Shown here in pieces: positions 54,408 through 63,708 of a stretch of 64,000 nucleotides of DNA. Source of the stretch: Phyllobacterium sp. 628 (GTDB lineage Bacteria > Pseudomonadota > Alphaproteobacteria > Rhizobiales > Rhizobiaceae). The position numbers and the translations under genes were made by a program. The notes under the pieces were generated by a model. That model was not told the DNA's origin. It ran no database searches and saw only the letters and a program-made list of their open reading frames with translations. The stretch's first letter is position 1. Each line of letters begins with the position of its first letter. The DNA is taken from positions 1,619,501 through 1,683,500 of the forward strand of contig NZ_CP050301.1 in assembly GCF_014189505.1 (NCBI RefSeq), read 5' to 3'.

Positions 54408-54455
54408 CGGGGAGGCGTTTCGATGCAAATCGAACCTCCCCGTAAGTCTTTGTTT
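54408..54455 (+). terminator. Terminator hairpin after the Sua5-dehydrogenase pair
   Basis: A two-part stem CGGGGAGG/CCTCCCCG (54408-54415 with 54435-54442) and TTCGAT/ATCGAA (54419-54424 with 54429-54434) with a three-base bulge and GCAA loop is followed by a T-rich stretch (TCTTTGTTT). It lies 30 bases after the dehydrogenase stop. Confidence 0.8.
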
Positions 54456-54664
54456 ATCTCTCTTTTTGAAACCTTACCGATGGTCGAATTTCGATAACCA
54501 TTCCCCGCGATGACAAACGGTTAACCGCGTTCATTAAGCGGAAGCGGGGGGATTGGCGCCTATTGTTTCCCCATACGAGACCAGAAAAAATTGGTCCGCT
54601 TCTACAGGGAAATACCAAAGAGAAGACCGGAAAACCGGCTCTCAGGATCGACAGAAGGCGTCAC

Positions 54665-55237
54665 ATGAAAAAAGCCGGAGCAAAGCCGGTTTGGGCAGGT
54701 CGGGAATTCCGGCTTGACCCATTCCACCTGCCACAGACCGTAACCTACGCCACGCGTGATGATCGGGGCGACATCACCTTCTCGCTGCACGAGCGGGGTG
54801 CCGTGGTCAAGCGTGTGCTGCCAAACAGCCACCTCCCGGTATCGCTGGCTTTGCCGGCCTGCGCCTTTCTGGGTGTTACGGCCCGTGCCGCCGAAGATGA
54901 GCTTGGCGATATCACCGTGACGCTCGAACTCATGCACAGCGATCCGCACCTGTCCGTGCCATTGCTGGTAGCACATGACCTCAATGACATTGCCGCCGAC
55001 TGGCGTGCCTGGTCATCCCTGTTCAAACTGCCGATGATGATGGTTGAAGAAGACGGCGAAGCCCGGCAGCTTGAACAGAGTATCGGACCGGTTGCCGTGG
55101 GCGAACCCATGGAGCGGCGTCAGGGCCGTGAACCGCGCCGCCGCCGTCCGCGCTTCCTTGCGCGCCGCAAGATGGGTGATCTCGGCCTGCGTCTGGTTGT
55201 TGGCGGTGAAGAAATCATCGCTTCTGGCCGCCGCTGA
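54665..55237 (+). CDS. DUF6101-like hypothetical protein
   Basis: The 190-residue soluble protein, with FRLDPFHLPQTVTYATRDD, VSLALPACAFLGVTARAAED, VTLELMHSDPHLSVPLLVA and a basic C-terminal part (RRQGREPRRRRPRFLARRKM), resembles a Rhizobiales-restricted family I know as DUF6101. Function unknown. The ATG at 54665 has GAAGG upstream; a longer frame to 54563 lacks support. It stands alone between a terminator and the aminotransferase gene. Confidence 0.68.
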   Translation: MKKAGAKPVWAGREFRLDPFHLPQTVTYATRDDRGDITFSLHERGAVVKRVLPNSHLPVSLALPACAFLGVTARAAEDELGDITVTLELMHSDPHLSVPLLVAHDLNDIAADWRAWSSLFKLPMMMVEEDGEARQLEQSIGPVAVGEPMERRQGREPRRRRPRFLARRKMGDLGLRLVVGGEEIIASGRR

Positions 55238-55329
55238 ACCATCCCGCTCATCGTCATTCCCTTCATGCAGTTGTGACATTAGGGTCCTAATCAGGATTCC
55301 AATGAAACAACGTATGAAGGGATTGTCAG

Positions 55330-56625
55330 ATGTCGGGCATTGAACGCCGTCATTTCCTGCTTGGCAGCGCGGTAACGGCCATTGCCGCAGCGACAGTTGC
55401 AAAAGCGTCGGCCGCTGAGACAGTTGCGCTTCCCTCAGTAGACGACGCTGCGATTGCCACTGACAAAGCCTATTGGGCGGCTGTCGGCGATCTCTATGAC
55501 GTCGACCGGTCCATCGCCAATCTGGAAAACGGCTATTGGGGCATCATGGCCCGTCCGGTGCTGCAGGCCTATCTGGAAAATACCCAGCGTGTGAACAGGC
55601 AGAATACGGTCTATGCCCGCAATGCCTTTGGCAAAGATGCCGAGGATGTGTGCAATCGTGTCGCCGCCGCAGTCGGTGCCGCGCCTGAGGAAATTGCGCT
55701 GACACGCGGTGCAACGGAAGCCCTGCAAGTTCTCATTACCGGCTATAACAAGCTGCAGCCGGGCGATGCGGTGATCTATTCCGATCTCGACTATGACTCG
55801 ATGCAATATGCGATGAATGCGCTGGCACCCCGTCGCGGCGTCGAGGTCAAGACCTTTGCCATTCCCGAGCCGGCAACCAGGGAAGCCGTGCTTGAGGCCT
55901 ACCGCGCCGTGCTGGAAGCAACGCCAAAGGCCAGGCTGCTGATGCTCACGCATCTTTCCCATCGCACCGGTCTGGTTATGCCGATCCGCGAAATCGCCGA
56001 TATGGCCCGTTCACGGGGCGTTGACGTGGTGGTGGACGCGGCTCATTCCTGGGGGCAGATGGATTTTAACGTTGCTGATCTCGGCGCCGATTTCGTTGGG
56101 TTCAATCTGCACAAGTGGATCGGTGCACCAATCGGCATGGGTTTCTTCTATATCCGCAAGGACCGGCTCGCCGATATTGACCGCGACCTCGCCGATGAAG
56201 ATTGGCCAAAGGACGATATCCGCTCGCGCATTCACACCGGAACGACCAATTTCGCCGCGACCCTCACCGTTCCGGCGGCGCTGGATCTGCACGCGATGAT
56301 CAGCTCGAAGCGCAAGCAGGCGCGGCTGACCTATCTTCGCAATTACTGGGTCAAAAAAGCCCGCGCCATCGATACGATTGAAATCCTGACGCCGGATGAC
56401 GCTGCCATGCATGCCGGTATCACCTCGTTCCGCGTCAAGGGGAAAATCAGCAAGGACGACAACAACGCTTTGATGGTGGCGTTGCGCGACCAGCACAAGG
56501 TGTTGACAGTACGCCGCGCCGGCATAGCCAAAGGCCAGTGCCTGCGCGTTTCCCCCGCGCTTTATACCACCGAGGCCGAGCTTGACCAGCTGGTGGAAGG
56601 TTTGAACGCGATCAGTTCAAGCTAG
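55330..56625 (+). CDS. Tat-exported class V aminotransferase-like PLP enzyme
   Basis: The 431-residue protein begins with a twin-arginine signal (ERRHFLLGSAVTAIAAATVA). The mature part is a fold-type I PLP enzyme of the isopenicillin N epimerase/CsdB type: LTRGATEALQVLITGY, VDAAHSWGQMDF and FNLHKWIGAP, where Lys262 should hold the PLP. It resembles ergothioneine- or cysteine-desulfurase-like secreted enzymes, but the substrate is unknown. PLP enzymes in the periplasm are uncommon. Its stop overlaps the convergent ubiA by four bases. Confidence 0.85.
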   Translation: MSGIERRHFLLGSAVTAIAAATVAKASAAETVALPSVDDAAIATDKAYWAAVGDLYDVDRSIANLENGYWGIMARPVLQAYLENTQRVNRQNTVYARNAFGKDAEDVCNRVAAAVGAAPEEIALTRGATEALQVLITGYNKLQPGDAVIYSDLDYDSMQYAMNALAPRRGVEVKTFAIPEPATREAVLEAYRAVLEATPKARLLMLTHLSHRTGLVMPIREIADMARSRGVDVVVDAAHSWGQMDFNVADLGADFVGFNLHKWIGAPIGMGFFYIRKDRLADIDRDLADEDWPKDDIRSRIHTGTTNFAATLTVPAALDLHAMISSKRKQARLTYLRNYWVKKARAIDTIEILTPDDAAMHAGITSFRVKGKISKDDNNALMVALRDQHKVLTVRRAGIAKGQCLRVSPALYTTEAELDQLVEGLNAISSS

Positions 56626-57632
56626 AAAAACGGCTTGACCACGGTCCACAGCGCGCCGAGCACCAGCCCGGCGAAAATCAGCCAGCCAACGGTTTTGTTC
56701 GAGTGGAACAGCCGCAGACACTGTGCCGGATCGTCAATATCGAGCACCATGATCTGGCGGTACATATGCGCACCCGCAGCCAGAAGTCCCGCAACAGCGG
56801 GCATGGGCACCTCAGCCACGGCAAAGGCCCAGAGGAACAGCACCAGTGAGCCGCCATACAGCACCATCAGCGCTTCGCGGGTGCGGCTGCCGAACAGCCG
56901 TGCAGTTGAACCAACGCCCACAAGAGCGTCGTCTTCCTTGTCCTGATGGGCGTAGATCGTGTCATAGCCGATAACCCACAGGATTGATCCCGCATAGAGC
57001 AGCAGCGGCGGTAGAAAGTCCTTCAAGGTTGCCGGAGCGCCGAAATGCGCGGACCAGCCCACCAGCGCGCCCCAGGAAAAGGCAAGACCCAGCACCAGCT
57101 GCGGCAGGTTGGTGATACGCTTCATGAAGGGATAGATCGCAACGATCACCAGCGAGGCAATGGAAAGCAGAATGGTGAAACGGTTGAACTGGATGACCAC
57201 CAGCAAACCCACAAGCGCTTGAAGCGCTATGAAAATTTTGGCCTGTTTGCGAGTAACCTGTCCGGATGGCAGCGGCCGCGAACGGGTGCGGGCCACCTGA
57301 TTGTCAATATCCTCGTCGGCAAGATCATTATAGGTGCAGCCCGCGCCGCGCATGGCAATCGCGCCGATCAGAAACAGCACCAGATGATACGGCGAGGGAA
57401 TGATAGACCAGATGGGATCGCCGACCTTGGCACCGGCGCTTGACGCCAATGCCACCGACCACCAGCAGGGCCAGAGCAGCAATATCCAGCCGATGGGCCG
57501 GTCCCAGCGCGCCAGCTGCGCGTAGGGCCATATCCATGCGGGCAAAACCCGGTAAACCCAATGCCCCGAGGGCGCATCGAAAACGCGGCCCCGCGCCTGC
57601 GTCGACTGGATAATATCTTTTTCTGATGTCAT
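56622..57632 (-). CDS. ubiA: 4-hydroxybenzoate polyprenyltransferase
   Basis: The 336-residue integral membrane protein has about nine helices. The first aspartate motif is GCTYNDLADEDIDNQVARTR, followed by SRPLPSG; the second is GYDTIYAHQDKEDDALVGV. It attaches the polyprenyl tail to 4-hydroxybenzoate in ubiquinone synthesis, presumably using the product of the polyprenyl synthase encoded at 43069-44085. Length is longer than in E. coli (290) by an N-terminal cytoplasmic stretch. Confidence 0.92.
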   Translation of the reverse strand: MTSEKDIIQSTQARGRVFDAPSGHWVYRVLPAWIWPYAQLARWDRPIGWILLLWPCWWSVALASSAGAKVGDPIWSIIPSPYHLVLFLIGAIAMRGAGCTYNDLADEDIDNQVARTRSRPLPSGQVTRKQAKIFIALQALVGLLVVIQFNRFTILLSIASLVIVAIYPFMKRITNLPQLVLGLAFSWGALVGWSAHFGAPATLKDFLPPLLLYAGSILWVIGYDTIYAHQDKEDDALVGVGSTARLFGSRTREALMVLYGGSLVLFLWAFAVAEVPMPAVAGLLAAGAHMYRQIMVLDIDDPAQCLRLFHSNKTVGWLIFAGLVLGALWTVVKPFF

Positions 57633-57706
57633 GCCGTGACCTTGCAGCGAGCGCTTCGCCAGTCAAGTAAATATTGCAGGATTTGGCTTTCTAACTTTGA
57701 TGGCTC

Positions 57707-57914
57707 CTCTCTCTCCTTCATCCTCGGGCTTGACCCGAGGACCCATGGCTGAGGAGTGCCGAGAGGGAAGTTTGCTCGGTGTATTCCAGTGATGTGTATC
57801 CTTATTGGCAGATGACACCATGGCCCAAATAACTGGATCCCATTGAGGCTGGTATTAAGTTCTTGCCCCTTTGTCGTGGGTCCTCGGGTCAAGCCCTAGG
57901 ATGACGGAGAGAGA
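57707..57914. repeat. Inverted pair of type B palindromic elements between ubiA and purD
   Basis: Two copies of the type B element (core CCTCGGGCTTGACCCGAGGA and its complement) face each other at 57707-57759 and 57861-57914, with about 100 bases between. The flanking CTCTCTCC/GGAGAGAG also pair. The remaining bases up to purD (57915-58058) hold no gene; a small hairpin GGCCTCAAGGCC lies near 58008. Confidence 0.8.
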
Positions 57915-58058
57915 ATAGCTTGTGAAGACAGTGCAAATCAGAGCTGCTCAACCCACGCATCAAACACCTTTTCCGGGCAAATGTGCGATTGCATGCTTGA
58001 CCCCTTGGCCTCAAGGCCATACCGAACAGCAATTCCCTCATGCGCGGAGCATAAAACG

Positions 58059-59342
58059 ATGAACGTCCTGCTGATTGGTTCCGGTGGCCGCGAGCACGCT
58101 CTCGCCTGGAAGATCGCGGCATCGCCCGTGTTGACCAAGCTTTACTGCGCGCCGGGCAACCCAGGCATCGCGCGCGAAGCCGAGTGTGTGGCGCTCGATC
58201 CAGCCGATCACGCGGCCATTGTTGCCTTCTGCAAGGACAAGGCCATCGATTTCGTCGTTGTAGGCCCGGAAGCGCCGCTGGTCGCCGGTATCGCCGATGA
58301 TCTGCGCGCGGCGGGTATTTCCGTGTTCGGCCCGTCCAAAGCTGCTGCGCAACTCGAAGGCTCCAAGGGTTTCACCAAAGATCTCTGCGCCCGTTTCAAT
58401 ATCCCGACCGGTGCCTATGGCCGCTTCACCGATGCTGCCGCCGCCCGCGCCTATGTGGAAAAGCAGGGCGCGCCGATTGTGGTCAAGGCCGATGGTCTGG
58501 CGGCAGGCAAAGGCGTCGTCGTTGCCATGACGGTGCAGGAAGCGCTTGACGCGGTGGATGCCTGTTTCGACGGTGCCTTTGGCGGAGCGGGTGCGGAAGT
58601 GGTGGTGGAAGAGTTTCTCGACGGTGAGGAAGCCAGCTTCTTCTGCCTCTGTGATGGCAAGACCGCGCTGCCATTTGGCACGGCGCAGGATCACAAGCGC
58701 GTTGGCGATGGCGATACCGGTGCCAATACTGGCGGCATGGGTGCCTATTCGCCCGCACCCGTCATGACACAGGCAATCATCGACCGCACGATGCGCGAAC
58801 TGATTGAACCGACCATGCGCGGTATGGCGGAAATCGGCGCACCGTTCAGCGGCGTGCTGTTTGCCGGTCTGATGATCACCAAGGACGGTCCGAAGCTCAT
58901 CGAATACAATACCCGCTTTGGCGATCCGGAAACACAGGTGCTGATGCTGCGGCTGAAGGACGATGTGCTGCTGCTCCTGAAAGCTGCTGCCGATGGCGCG
59001 CTCGATCAGATGTCGGTGCGCTGGTATGACGATCCCGCTCTGACCGTCGTCATGGCCGCCCGCGGTTATCCCGCTGCACCGGAAAAGGGCAGCACTATTC
59101 GCGGTGCCGATGCAGCGCAGCCGGACGGCGTGCAGATTTTCCATGCGGGCACCGCGCAAAAGAATGGCGACCTTATTGCCAATGGCGGGCGTGTCCTTAA
59201 TGTCACGGCGAGCGGCAAAACGGTTGAGGAAGCACAGAACGCTGCCTATGCTGCAATTGCGAAAATAGACTGGCCTGAGGGCTTTTACCGCAGGGATATT
59301 GGCTGGCGCGCCATTGCACGCGAAAAGGGTGAAGCGTTGTAA
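58059..59342 (+). CDS. purD: Phosphoribosylamine-glycine ligase (GARS)
   Basis: The 427-residue ATP-grasp enzyme has [20 protein letters not shown] at the N terminus, [47 protein letters not shown] (ATP-binding) and [10 protein letters not shown], with [15 protein letters not shown] near the metal site. It makes glycinamide ribonucleotide in purine synthesis. ATG at 58059 is chosen; longer in-frame starts lack support. Confidence 0.95.
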   Translation: MNVLLIGSGGREHALAWKIAASPVLTKLYCAPGNPGIAREAECVALDPADHAAIVAFCKDKAIDFVVVGPEAPLVAGIADDLRAAGISVFGPSKAAAQLEGSKGFTKDLCARFNIPTGAYGRFTDAAAARAYVEKQGAPIVVKADGLAAGKGVVVAMTVQEALDAVDACFDGAFGGAGAEVVVEEFLDGEEASFFCLCDGKTALPFGTAQDHKRVGDGDTGANTGGMGAYSPAPVMTQAIIDRTMRELIEPTMRGMAEIGAPFSGVLFAGLMITKDGPKLIEYNTRFGDPETQVLMLRLKDDVLLLLKAAADGALDQMSVRWYDDPALTVVMAARGYPAAPEKGSTIRGADAAQPDGVQIFHAGTAQKNGDLIANGGRVLNVTASGKTVEEAQNAAYAAIAKIDWPEGFYRRDIGWRAIAREKGEAL

Positions 59343-59464
59343 AAACACCGTTGAACCGGTTTTCAACATTGACATCGGCGGTTCGGAGCGCAATGTCTCT
59401 TTCAAATCGGAACGAACGGTTCGGCCAGCGCGAGTCCGTGTTCAAACTGTCGGAGAAATTGACC

Positions 59465-60838
59465 GTGTCCATAACAGCCAAGCGAAGCCTTACTGCGATC
59501 CTGCTGATGACTTCGGTTCTGACGGCGACGCCCTCCATGGCCGAAACGATCTTTGGTGCCATGTCGAAGGCCTATCAGAACAATTCCACTCTGAACGCCA
59601 ACCGTGCCGGCGTGCGCGTGACGGACGAGAACGTTGCCATTGCCAAATCCGGCTATCGTCCCACGGTAAATGGGCAGGTCAAGGCTGGGTTGACCCGTTC
59701 GAAGGTTGATGGCCAGGATGCCGGAACGCGGGGTACGGCGACGGATACGCTGCAGGTCAACCAGATGCTGTTCGATGGTTTTCAGACCAAGAACAATGTT
59801 GCCGCAGCCAAAACCGGTGTGCTGGCGGCGCGTGAGGATCTGCGCGGCAGCGAACAGACGATCCTTTTGACTGCCGTTCAGGCCTATATGGATGTGTACC
59901 TCAACCGCCAGATCGTCGCCTTGCGCGAAAAGAACCTGGCCTTCCTGAATGAACAGGTGCGGTCAAACCGTGCGCGTTTTGATGTGGGCGAGGGAACACG
60001 CACCGACGTCGCGCAGGCTGAAGCATCGCAGGCAACCGCTGTTAACGACCGCAACACCGCCCGCGCCAATGTGAAAATCGCTGAGGCAACCTATATCCAG
60101 ACGACCGGTTCCACGCCGGGATCGCTGTCGGCCGCCGCTCCAGCCAAGTCGCTGCCAAAATCGCTCACGCAAGCCTATTCGATTGCGCAGGCCAACCATC
60201 CGTCGATCGGCTCGGCAAAATTCAACACCGATTCCGCCGGATACAAGGTCAAGGTCAATGAGGGCGCACTGCTTCCATCCGCCGATCTGACCGGCACAGT
60301 CACCCGCACCGATATTTTCCAGGGCAGGACCAAGGTGACGCCGAACAATACACTGGGCTCGGCTTCGCTTAATGTAACGATTCCGATCTATGGCGCCGGC
60401 AAGACCGCTGCAACTGTTCGCCAGTCCAAGGAAAGTCTGGCGCAACGGCGTGTCGAAGTGGACGTGTCGTCAGACAGCGTCCGTCAGACCTTGGCATCGG
60501 CGTGGGCAAGCCTTGAGGCGGCGCGTGCTTCCATCGCCGCGCAGAGGTCGGTGGTGTCGGCGGCGCAACTGGCGCTGCAAGGCGTTATTGAAGAGCGCAA
60601 AGTCGGCCAGCGCACCACGCTGAACGTGCTGGAAGCACAGGGCACGGTTATCACCGCTCAATTGGCATTGGTGCAGGCCGAGCGCGACAGCGTTGTCTAC
60701 AGCTATCAGGTTGTTTCAGCCTTGGGCCGTCTGACCGCCAAGGGCGTGGGTTTGCAGGTCGCCGAATACAAGCCGGAAGAGCATTATCAAGCCGTCGAGG
60801 ACAAATGGGGCGGTGTCAAAACCCCAGACGGCCGGTAA
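59465..60838 (+). CDS. bepC: TolC-family outer-membrane efflux channel (BepC-like)
   Basis: The ~457-residue protein has a signal peptide (MSITAKRSLTAILLMTSVLT, cleavage near SMA) and two outer-membrane-factor repeats: FGAMSKAYQNNSTLNANRAG, VNQMLFDGFQTKNNVAAAKT, then FNTDSAGYKVKVNEGALLPS and VLEAQGTVITAQLALVQAER. It resembles Brucella BepC, the outer channel for RND pumps and type I secretion. The GTG at 59465 follows GGAG and gives a clean signal peptide; longer in-frame starts (59351 or 59393) would add about 24-38 residues. Confidence 0.87.
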   Translation: MSITAKRSLTAILLMTSVLTATPSMAETIFGAMSKAYQNNSTLNANRAGVRVTDENVAIAKSGYRPTVNGQVKAGLTRSKVDGQDAGTRGTATDTLQVNQMLFDGFQTKNNVAAAKTGVLAAREDLRGSEQTILLTAVQAYMDVYLNRQIVALREKNLAFLNEQVRSNRARFDVGEGTRTDVAQAEASQATAVNDRNTARANVKIAEATYIQTTGSTPGSLSAAAPAKSLPKSLTQAYSIAQANHPSIGSAKFNTDSAGYKVKVNEGALLPSADLTGTVTRTDIFQGRTKVTPNNTLGSASLNVTIPIYGAGKTAATVRQSKESLAQRRVEVDVSSDSVRQTLASAWASLEAARASIAAQRSVVSAAQLALQGVIEERKVGQRTTLNVLEAQGTVITAQLALVQAERDSVVYSYQVVSALGRLTAKGVGLQVAEYKPEEHYQAVEDKWGGVKTPDGR

Positions 60839-60862
60839 TTCTTAAAAGCTGTATTTCCAGAG

Positions 60863-60985
60863 TGCGTGGTTCGACAAGCTCACCATGAGGGATATGGGTT
60901 GGCTGCAGGCTGGTCATCAGCATTGCAGAATGTGAACACACTGCAACCCTCACTCTCCCTCATGGTGAGCTTGTCGAACCACGCA
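60863..60985. repeat. Perfect 30-bp inverted repeat of type A elements
   Basis: A 30-base sequence with core GCGTGGTTCGACAAGCTCAC at 60863-60892 recurs as a perfect complement at 60956-60985, with a 63-base spacer. This is the same A element that forms the outer arms near atpF/rnhB, without the insertion seen there (CCCTTCG...). It lies between convergent bepC and the SDR gene. Confidence 0.85.
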
Positions 60986-61004
60986 TGCAGGTATTGCAAG
61001 ATAC

Positions 61005-61042
61005 AATTCGGAGCGCCCAGAGGACGCTCCGAATTTTGTTTT
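61005..61042. terminator. Bidirectional terminator between bepC and SDR
   Basis: A perfect 11-bp stem AATTCGGAGCG/CGCTCCGAATT (61005-61015 with 61025-61035) with a nine-base loop is followed by TTGTTTT on the + side and preceded by a less A-rich stretch, so it mainly serves bepC. Confidence 0.85.
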
Positions 61043-61052
61043 AGCCCATGCC

Positions 61053-61886
61053 TTATTTACCAACGGTATAGCGTGTGGCGGGTGCGCTGCGCTGCGTAGC
61101 GGACAGCAGCTTCAAGCGCGCTGCATCATATTCATTGAACAGTTCTATATCTTCGAGCGATGGCAGGGTGATCAATTCCCCCTGATCGAGACCCGCAAGT
61201 GCAGCATCGACACAGGCTTCCGGATCCATGACCGTGGTCGGATCCAGTCTGTCCAGCGGCACGCCGGAGAGTTCCCATATATCCGTCGCTGTCGCGGCTG
61301 GCAGGACGAGCTGCACGCGCACATTGGTTTCAGCCACTTCCTGTTGCAATCCACGGGTGAAATTCATCACGTAACCCTTGGTGCCGCTATAGGCACTGCT
61401 GTGCGGCAGGGTGTGGAAACTGAGAATGGAGCCAAGGTTGATAATGGTGCCACGGCCGCGCCGCTTGAAAGCCGGGAGTGCCGCAAGACTGAGCCGGACG
61501 AGTGCCGTAATATTTACATCGGTCATCGAATCCACATTGGCAAGCGGCGTATCGCCAAGGCTGCCGAGCGTTGACGTACCGGCATTGTTGACGAGCATGG
61601 TGATGGTTTCGCTGGTGGATAATGTCTTGGCAACTTTGTCGAGATCACCGGAGTTGGCCAGATCGGCCATAATCGTAGCGATATTCACGCCGTAGCGGCC
61701 ACGCAATTCTTCAGCCAAAGCTTCCAGCCGGTCTTCCCGGCGGGCAACAAGGATGAGGTCGTAGCCACGTCCAGCTAGCCTGTCCGCATAGATTTTGCCA
61801 AGTCCGGCAGAAGCACCCGTCACGAGTGCTGTACCCTCTTTGCCGCCCGCTTTGTGTGTCGACGTCTTTTCAGTGGTGTTTGTCAT
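61053..61886 (-). CDS. Short-chain dehydrogenase/reductase (SDR)
   Basis: The ~277-residue protein is an SDR: TALVTGASAGLGKIYADRLA (TGxxxGxG), MLVNNAGTSTLGSLGD, INLGSILSF with the catalytic Ser region, and SSAYSGTKGYVMNFTRGL (YxxxK). ATG at 61886 is chosen; another at 61892 is two codons earlier. It is divergent from a TetR gene with two clear operators between them. Substrate unknown; the closest group is DltE/YqjQ-like ketoreductases. Confidence 0.87.
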   Translation of the reverse strand: MTNTTEKTSTHKAGGKEGTALVTGASAGLGKIYADRLAGRGYDLILVARREDRLEALAEELRGRYGVNIATIMADLANSGDLDKVAKTLSTSETITMLVNNAGTSTLGSLGDTPLANVDSMTDVNITALVRLSLAALPAFKRRGRGTIINLGSILSFHTLPHSSAYSGTKGYVMNFTRGLQQEVAETNVRVQLVLPAATATDIWELSGVPLDRLDPTTVMDPEACVDAALAGLDQGELITLPSLEDIELFNEYDAARLKLLSATQRSAPATRYTVGK

Positions 61887-62024
61887 TGTCATTCCAATCC
61901 AGTGTTCTGGCAGGCGTTCGGAACCGGCATTGGGAGCGAAATTGCCGGTCAAAGCTCCGCAATCGCGCTTCCGGGTGGCCGGAAGAGAGGTGTCCTGTCG
62001 ATCTGTTGCACATTGTTCACTAAA

Positions 62025-62071
62025 CATGATGATCATCATGCTTGAATTTTCTATACATGACGACTATCATG
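62025..62071. promoter_or_regulatory. Pair of TetR-type operators between SDR and tetR
   Basis: A perfect 16-bp palindrome CATGATGATCATCATG at 62025-62040 and a second, imperfect copy CATGACGACTATCATG at 62056-62071 lie 31 bases centre to centre, three turns of the helix. Both share outer CATGA/TCATG arms. They sit midway between the divergent SDR and TetR starts. Confidence 0.75.
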
Positions 62072-62110
62072 CTTGGTGTCAAGATACCCGGTCAGAAAAT
62101 TGGAAAACCC

Positions 62111-62689
62111 ATGCGCTACCCCGCCGCAGAAACCGCAGAAAAACATGAACGCATATTGGAGCAGGCCGCGCGGCTGTTTCGCGAGCGCGGCTTTTCCGGT
62201 GTCAGTCTCGGTGAAATCATGAAGGCAACGGGTCTGACCCACGGCCCGTTCTACAATCACTTCGCTTCCAAGGAAGAGCTGATGGCCGAAAGCATGCGGC
62301 ACACGTCGCAGAAGGCGTTGAGCAAGCTTGAAACCATCGAGCCGAGCGAGGAGGGGAAGAACAGCTTCATCAACAGTTACCTCAGCCCTTCGCACCGCGA
62401 CACCCCCGGCGATGGCTGTCTGATTGCCGCATTGGCGCCCGAAATCAGCCGGGAGCCGGGCGTGCGCGAACCGTTGACCTGCCATCTCTCGGCTTTTATC
62501 GATCAGATGGCGATGCAATTTCCCTGGCCGGAGGATAAATCCGCCCGCCAGCAGGCTATCCAGACAATCGCCTCGATGGTTGGCGGTCTTGTCATCGCTC
62601 GCGCCGTGGCCGATGAAACCCTGTCGCAGGAGATTTTGAGCGATGTTCTGGCCGGGTTGACCGGGTCTTCCTCTCCACAGCAGGGGTAA
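62111..62689 (+). CDS. TetR/AcrR-family regulator (YLSPSHRD subgroup)
   Basis: The ~192-residue protein has a TetR domain (KHERILEQAARLFRERGFSG, GLTHGPFYNHFASKEELM) and a C-terminal domain with YLSPSHRD and GCLIAALAPEISR, making it a paralogue of the regulator at 12187-12771. ATG 62111 (MRYPAAE) is chosen to match that paralogue; upstream in-frame ATGs fall inside the operator. It probably represses itself and the SDR gene. Confidence 0.88.
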   Translation: MRYPAAETAEKHERILEQAARLFRERGFSGVSLGEIMKATGLTHGPFYNHFASKEELMAESMRHTSQKALSKLETIEPSEEGKNSFINSYLSPSHRDTPGDGCLIAALAPEISREPGVREPLTCHLSAFIDQMAMQFPWPEDKSARQQAIQTIASMVGGLVIARAVADETLSQEILSDVLAGLTGSSSPQQG

Positions 62690-62826
62690 AATATGCGGTC
62701 CCCGTAGCTTTCGTCTCGGGCGGGATATTTACAATCTGCCGGGGGTAATATTCTGTTGGGCGGATCGGTCATTTTGCGAACAAATTGAGCCGGGAAATTG
62801 CGCGTGGAAACTGGAGTTGTTTTTTG

Positions 62827-63654
62827 ATGCCGCAAACCACCGCCGGACTGAAATTTTGGTCTTTGACAGCCGCAATGATGATTGGACTGGGCGCTGGGCC
62901 AGCCTTATCCCAATCGCGGACAATCTGCACCGTCATTGCCGATGCCGCAACCGGGAACACTGTCGTCCGGCAGGGCTATTGCAGTGAACTTGTCACACCG
63001 GCATCGACGTTCAAGATCGCGCTCAGCCTGATGGGGTATGATTCCGGCTTCCTTAAAGATGCCCATACGCCGGAACTGCCGTATCGCGAGGGATATGCCG
63101 ATTGGGGCGGTGAAAACTGGCGTCAGACGACAGATCCGGAGCGGTGGATGAAATATTCCGTTGTTTGGTTTTCGCGGCAGGTGACACAGTTTTTGGGCGA
63201 AAAGCGCCTGCACGCCTATGCGAGGAAGTTTGAATATGGCAATGCGGATGTTTCGGGCGATCCCGGCAAGAACAATGGTCTTGACCGGGCCTGGTTAAGT
63301 TCCTCGTTGAAGATTTCGCCGTTGGAGCAGGTTGCTTTTCTGCGCAAGTTCGTCAACCGGCAATTGCCCGTGACCCCGCAGGCTTACGACATGACGAACC
63401 AGATCGTGGAGGTCTGGCATCTCCCCAATGATTGGGATGTACATGGCAAGACAGGAACAGCGTTTCCCCGAAAGAAGGACGGAACGCCTGACGAAGCCCG
63501 CGCCTATGGCTGGTTTGTCGGATGGGCGGTGAAGGGCAAGCACGTCGTGGTGTTTGCACGGCTCATTCAGGATGACAAGAAAGATACGCAGACTGCCGGC
63601 TATCGCGCTCGCGATGCGTTTTTGCAGGAACTGCCGACGATACTGGATAGATAG
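62827..63654 (+). CDS. Class D (OXA-type) beta-lactamase
   Basis: The ~275-residue protein has a signal peptide (FWSLTAAMMIGLGAGPALSQ) and class D motifs in order: STFK (Ser60, Lys63), SVV (Ser111-Val113), YGN (Tyr137-Asn139), and HGKTGTAF with KTG at 208-210. Lys63 would be carboxylated in active enzymes. Length and motif spacing are normal. The start is ATG 62827; a TTG 14 codons upstream is less likely. It should hydrolyse penicillins in the periplasm; spectrum, including carbapenem activity, cannot be read from sequence. Confidence 0.88.
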   Translation: MPQTTAGLKFWSLTAAMMIGLGAGPALSQSRTICTVIADAATGNTVVRQGYCSELVTPASTFKIALSLMGYDSGFLKDAHTPELPYREGYADWGGENWRQTTDPERWMKYSVVWFSRQVTQFLGEKRLHAYARKFEYGNADVSGDPGKNNGLDRAWLSSSLKISPLEQVAFLRKFVNRQLPVTPQAYDMTNQIVEVWHLPNDWDVHGKTGTAFPRKKDGTPDEARAYGWFVGWAVKGKHVVVFARLIQDDKKDTQTAGYRARDAFLQELPTILDR

Positions 63655-63708
63655 GAATGGGACGCGATACCGTGCATTTCGACACGGCGACCATCCACGG
63701 AGATTGCC

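Noticed and set aside
57915..58058. Possible RNA leader or riboswitch before purD
   Set aside because: Only a small hairpin (GGCCTCAAGGCC) is visible and no known purine-riboswitch core could be identified.
57938..58138. Short minus-strand frame upstream of and into purD, ending DAWVEQL
   Set aside because: It overlaps the purD start, has no ribosome-binding site and no known family; too weak to call a gene.
58038..59405. A 455-codon open frame on the minus strand across purD
   Set aside because: Antisense shadow of purD with no protein-like domain content; codon usage is that of the complement of purD.
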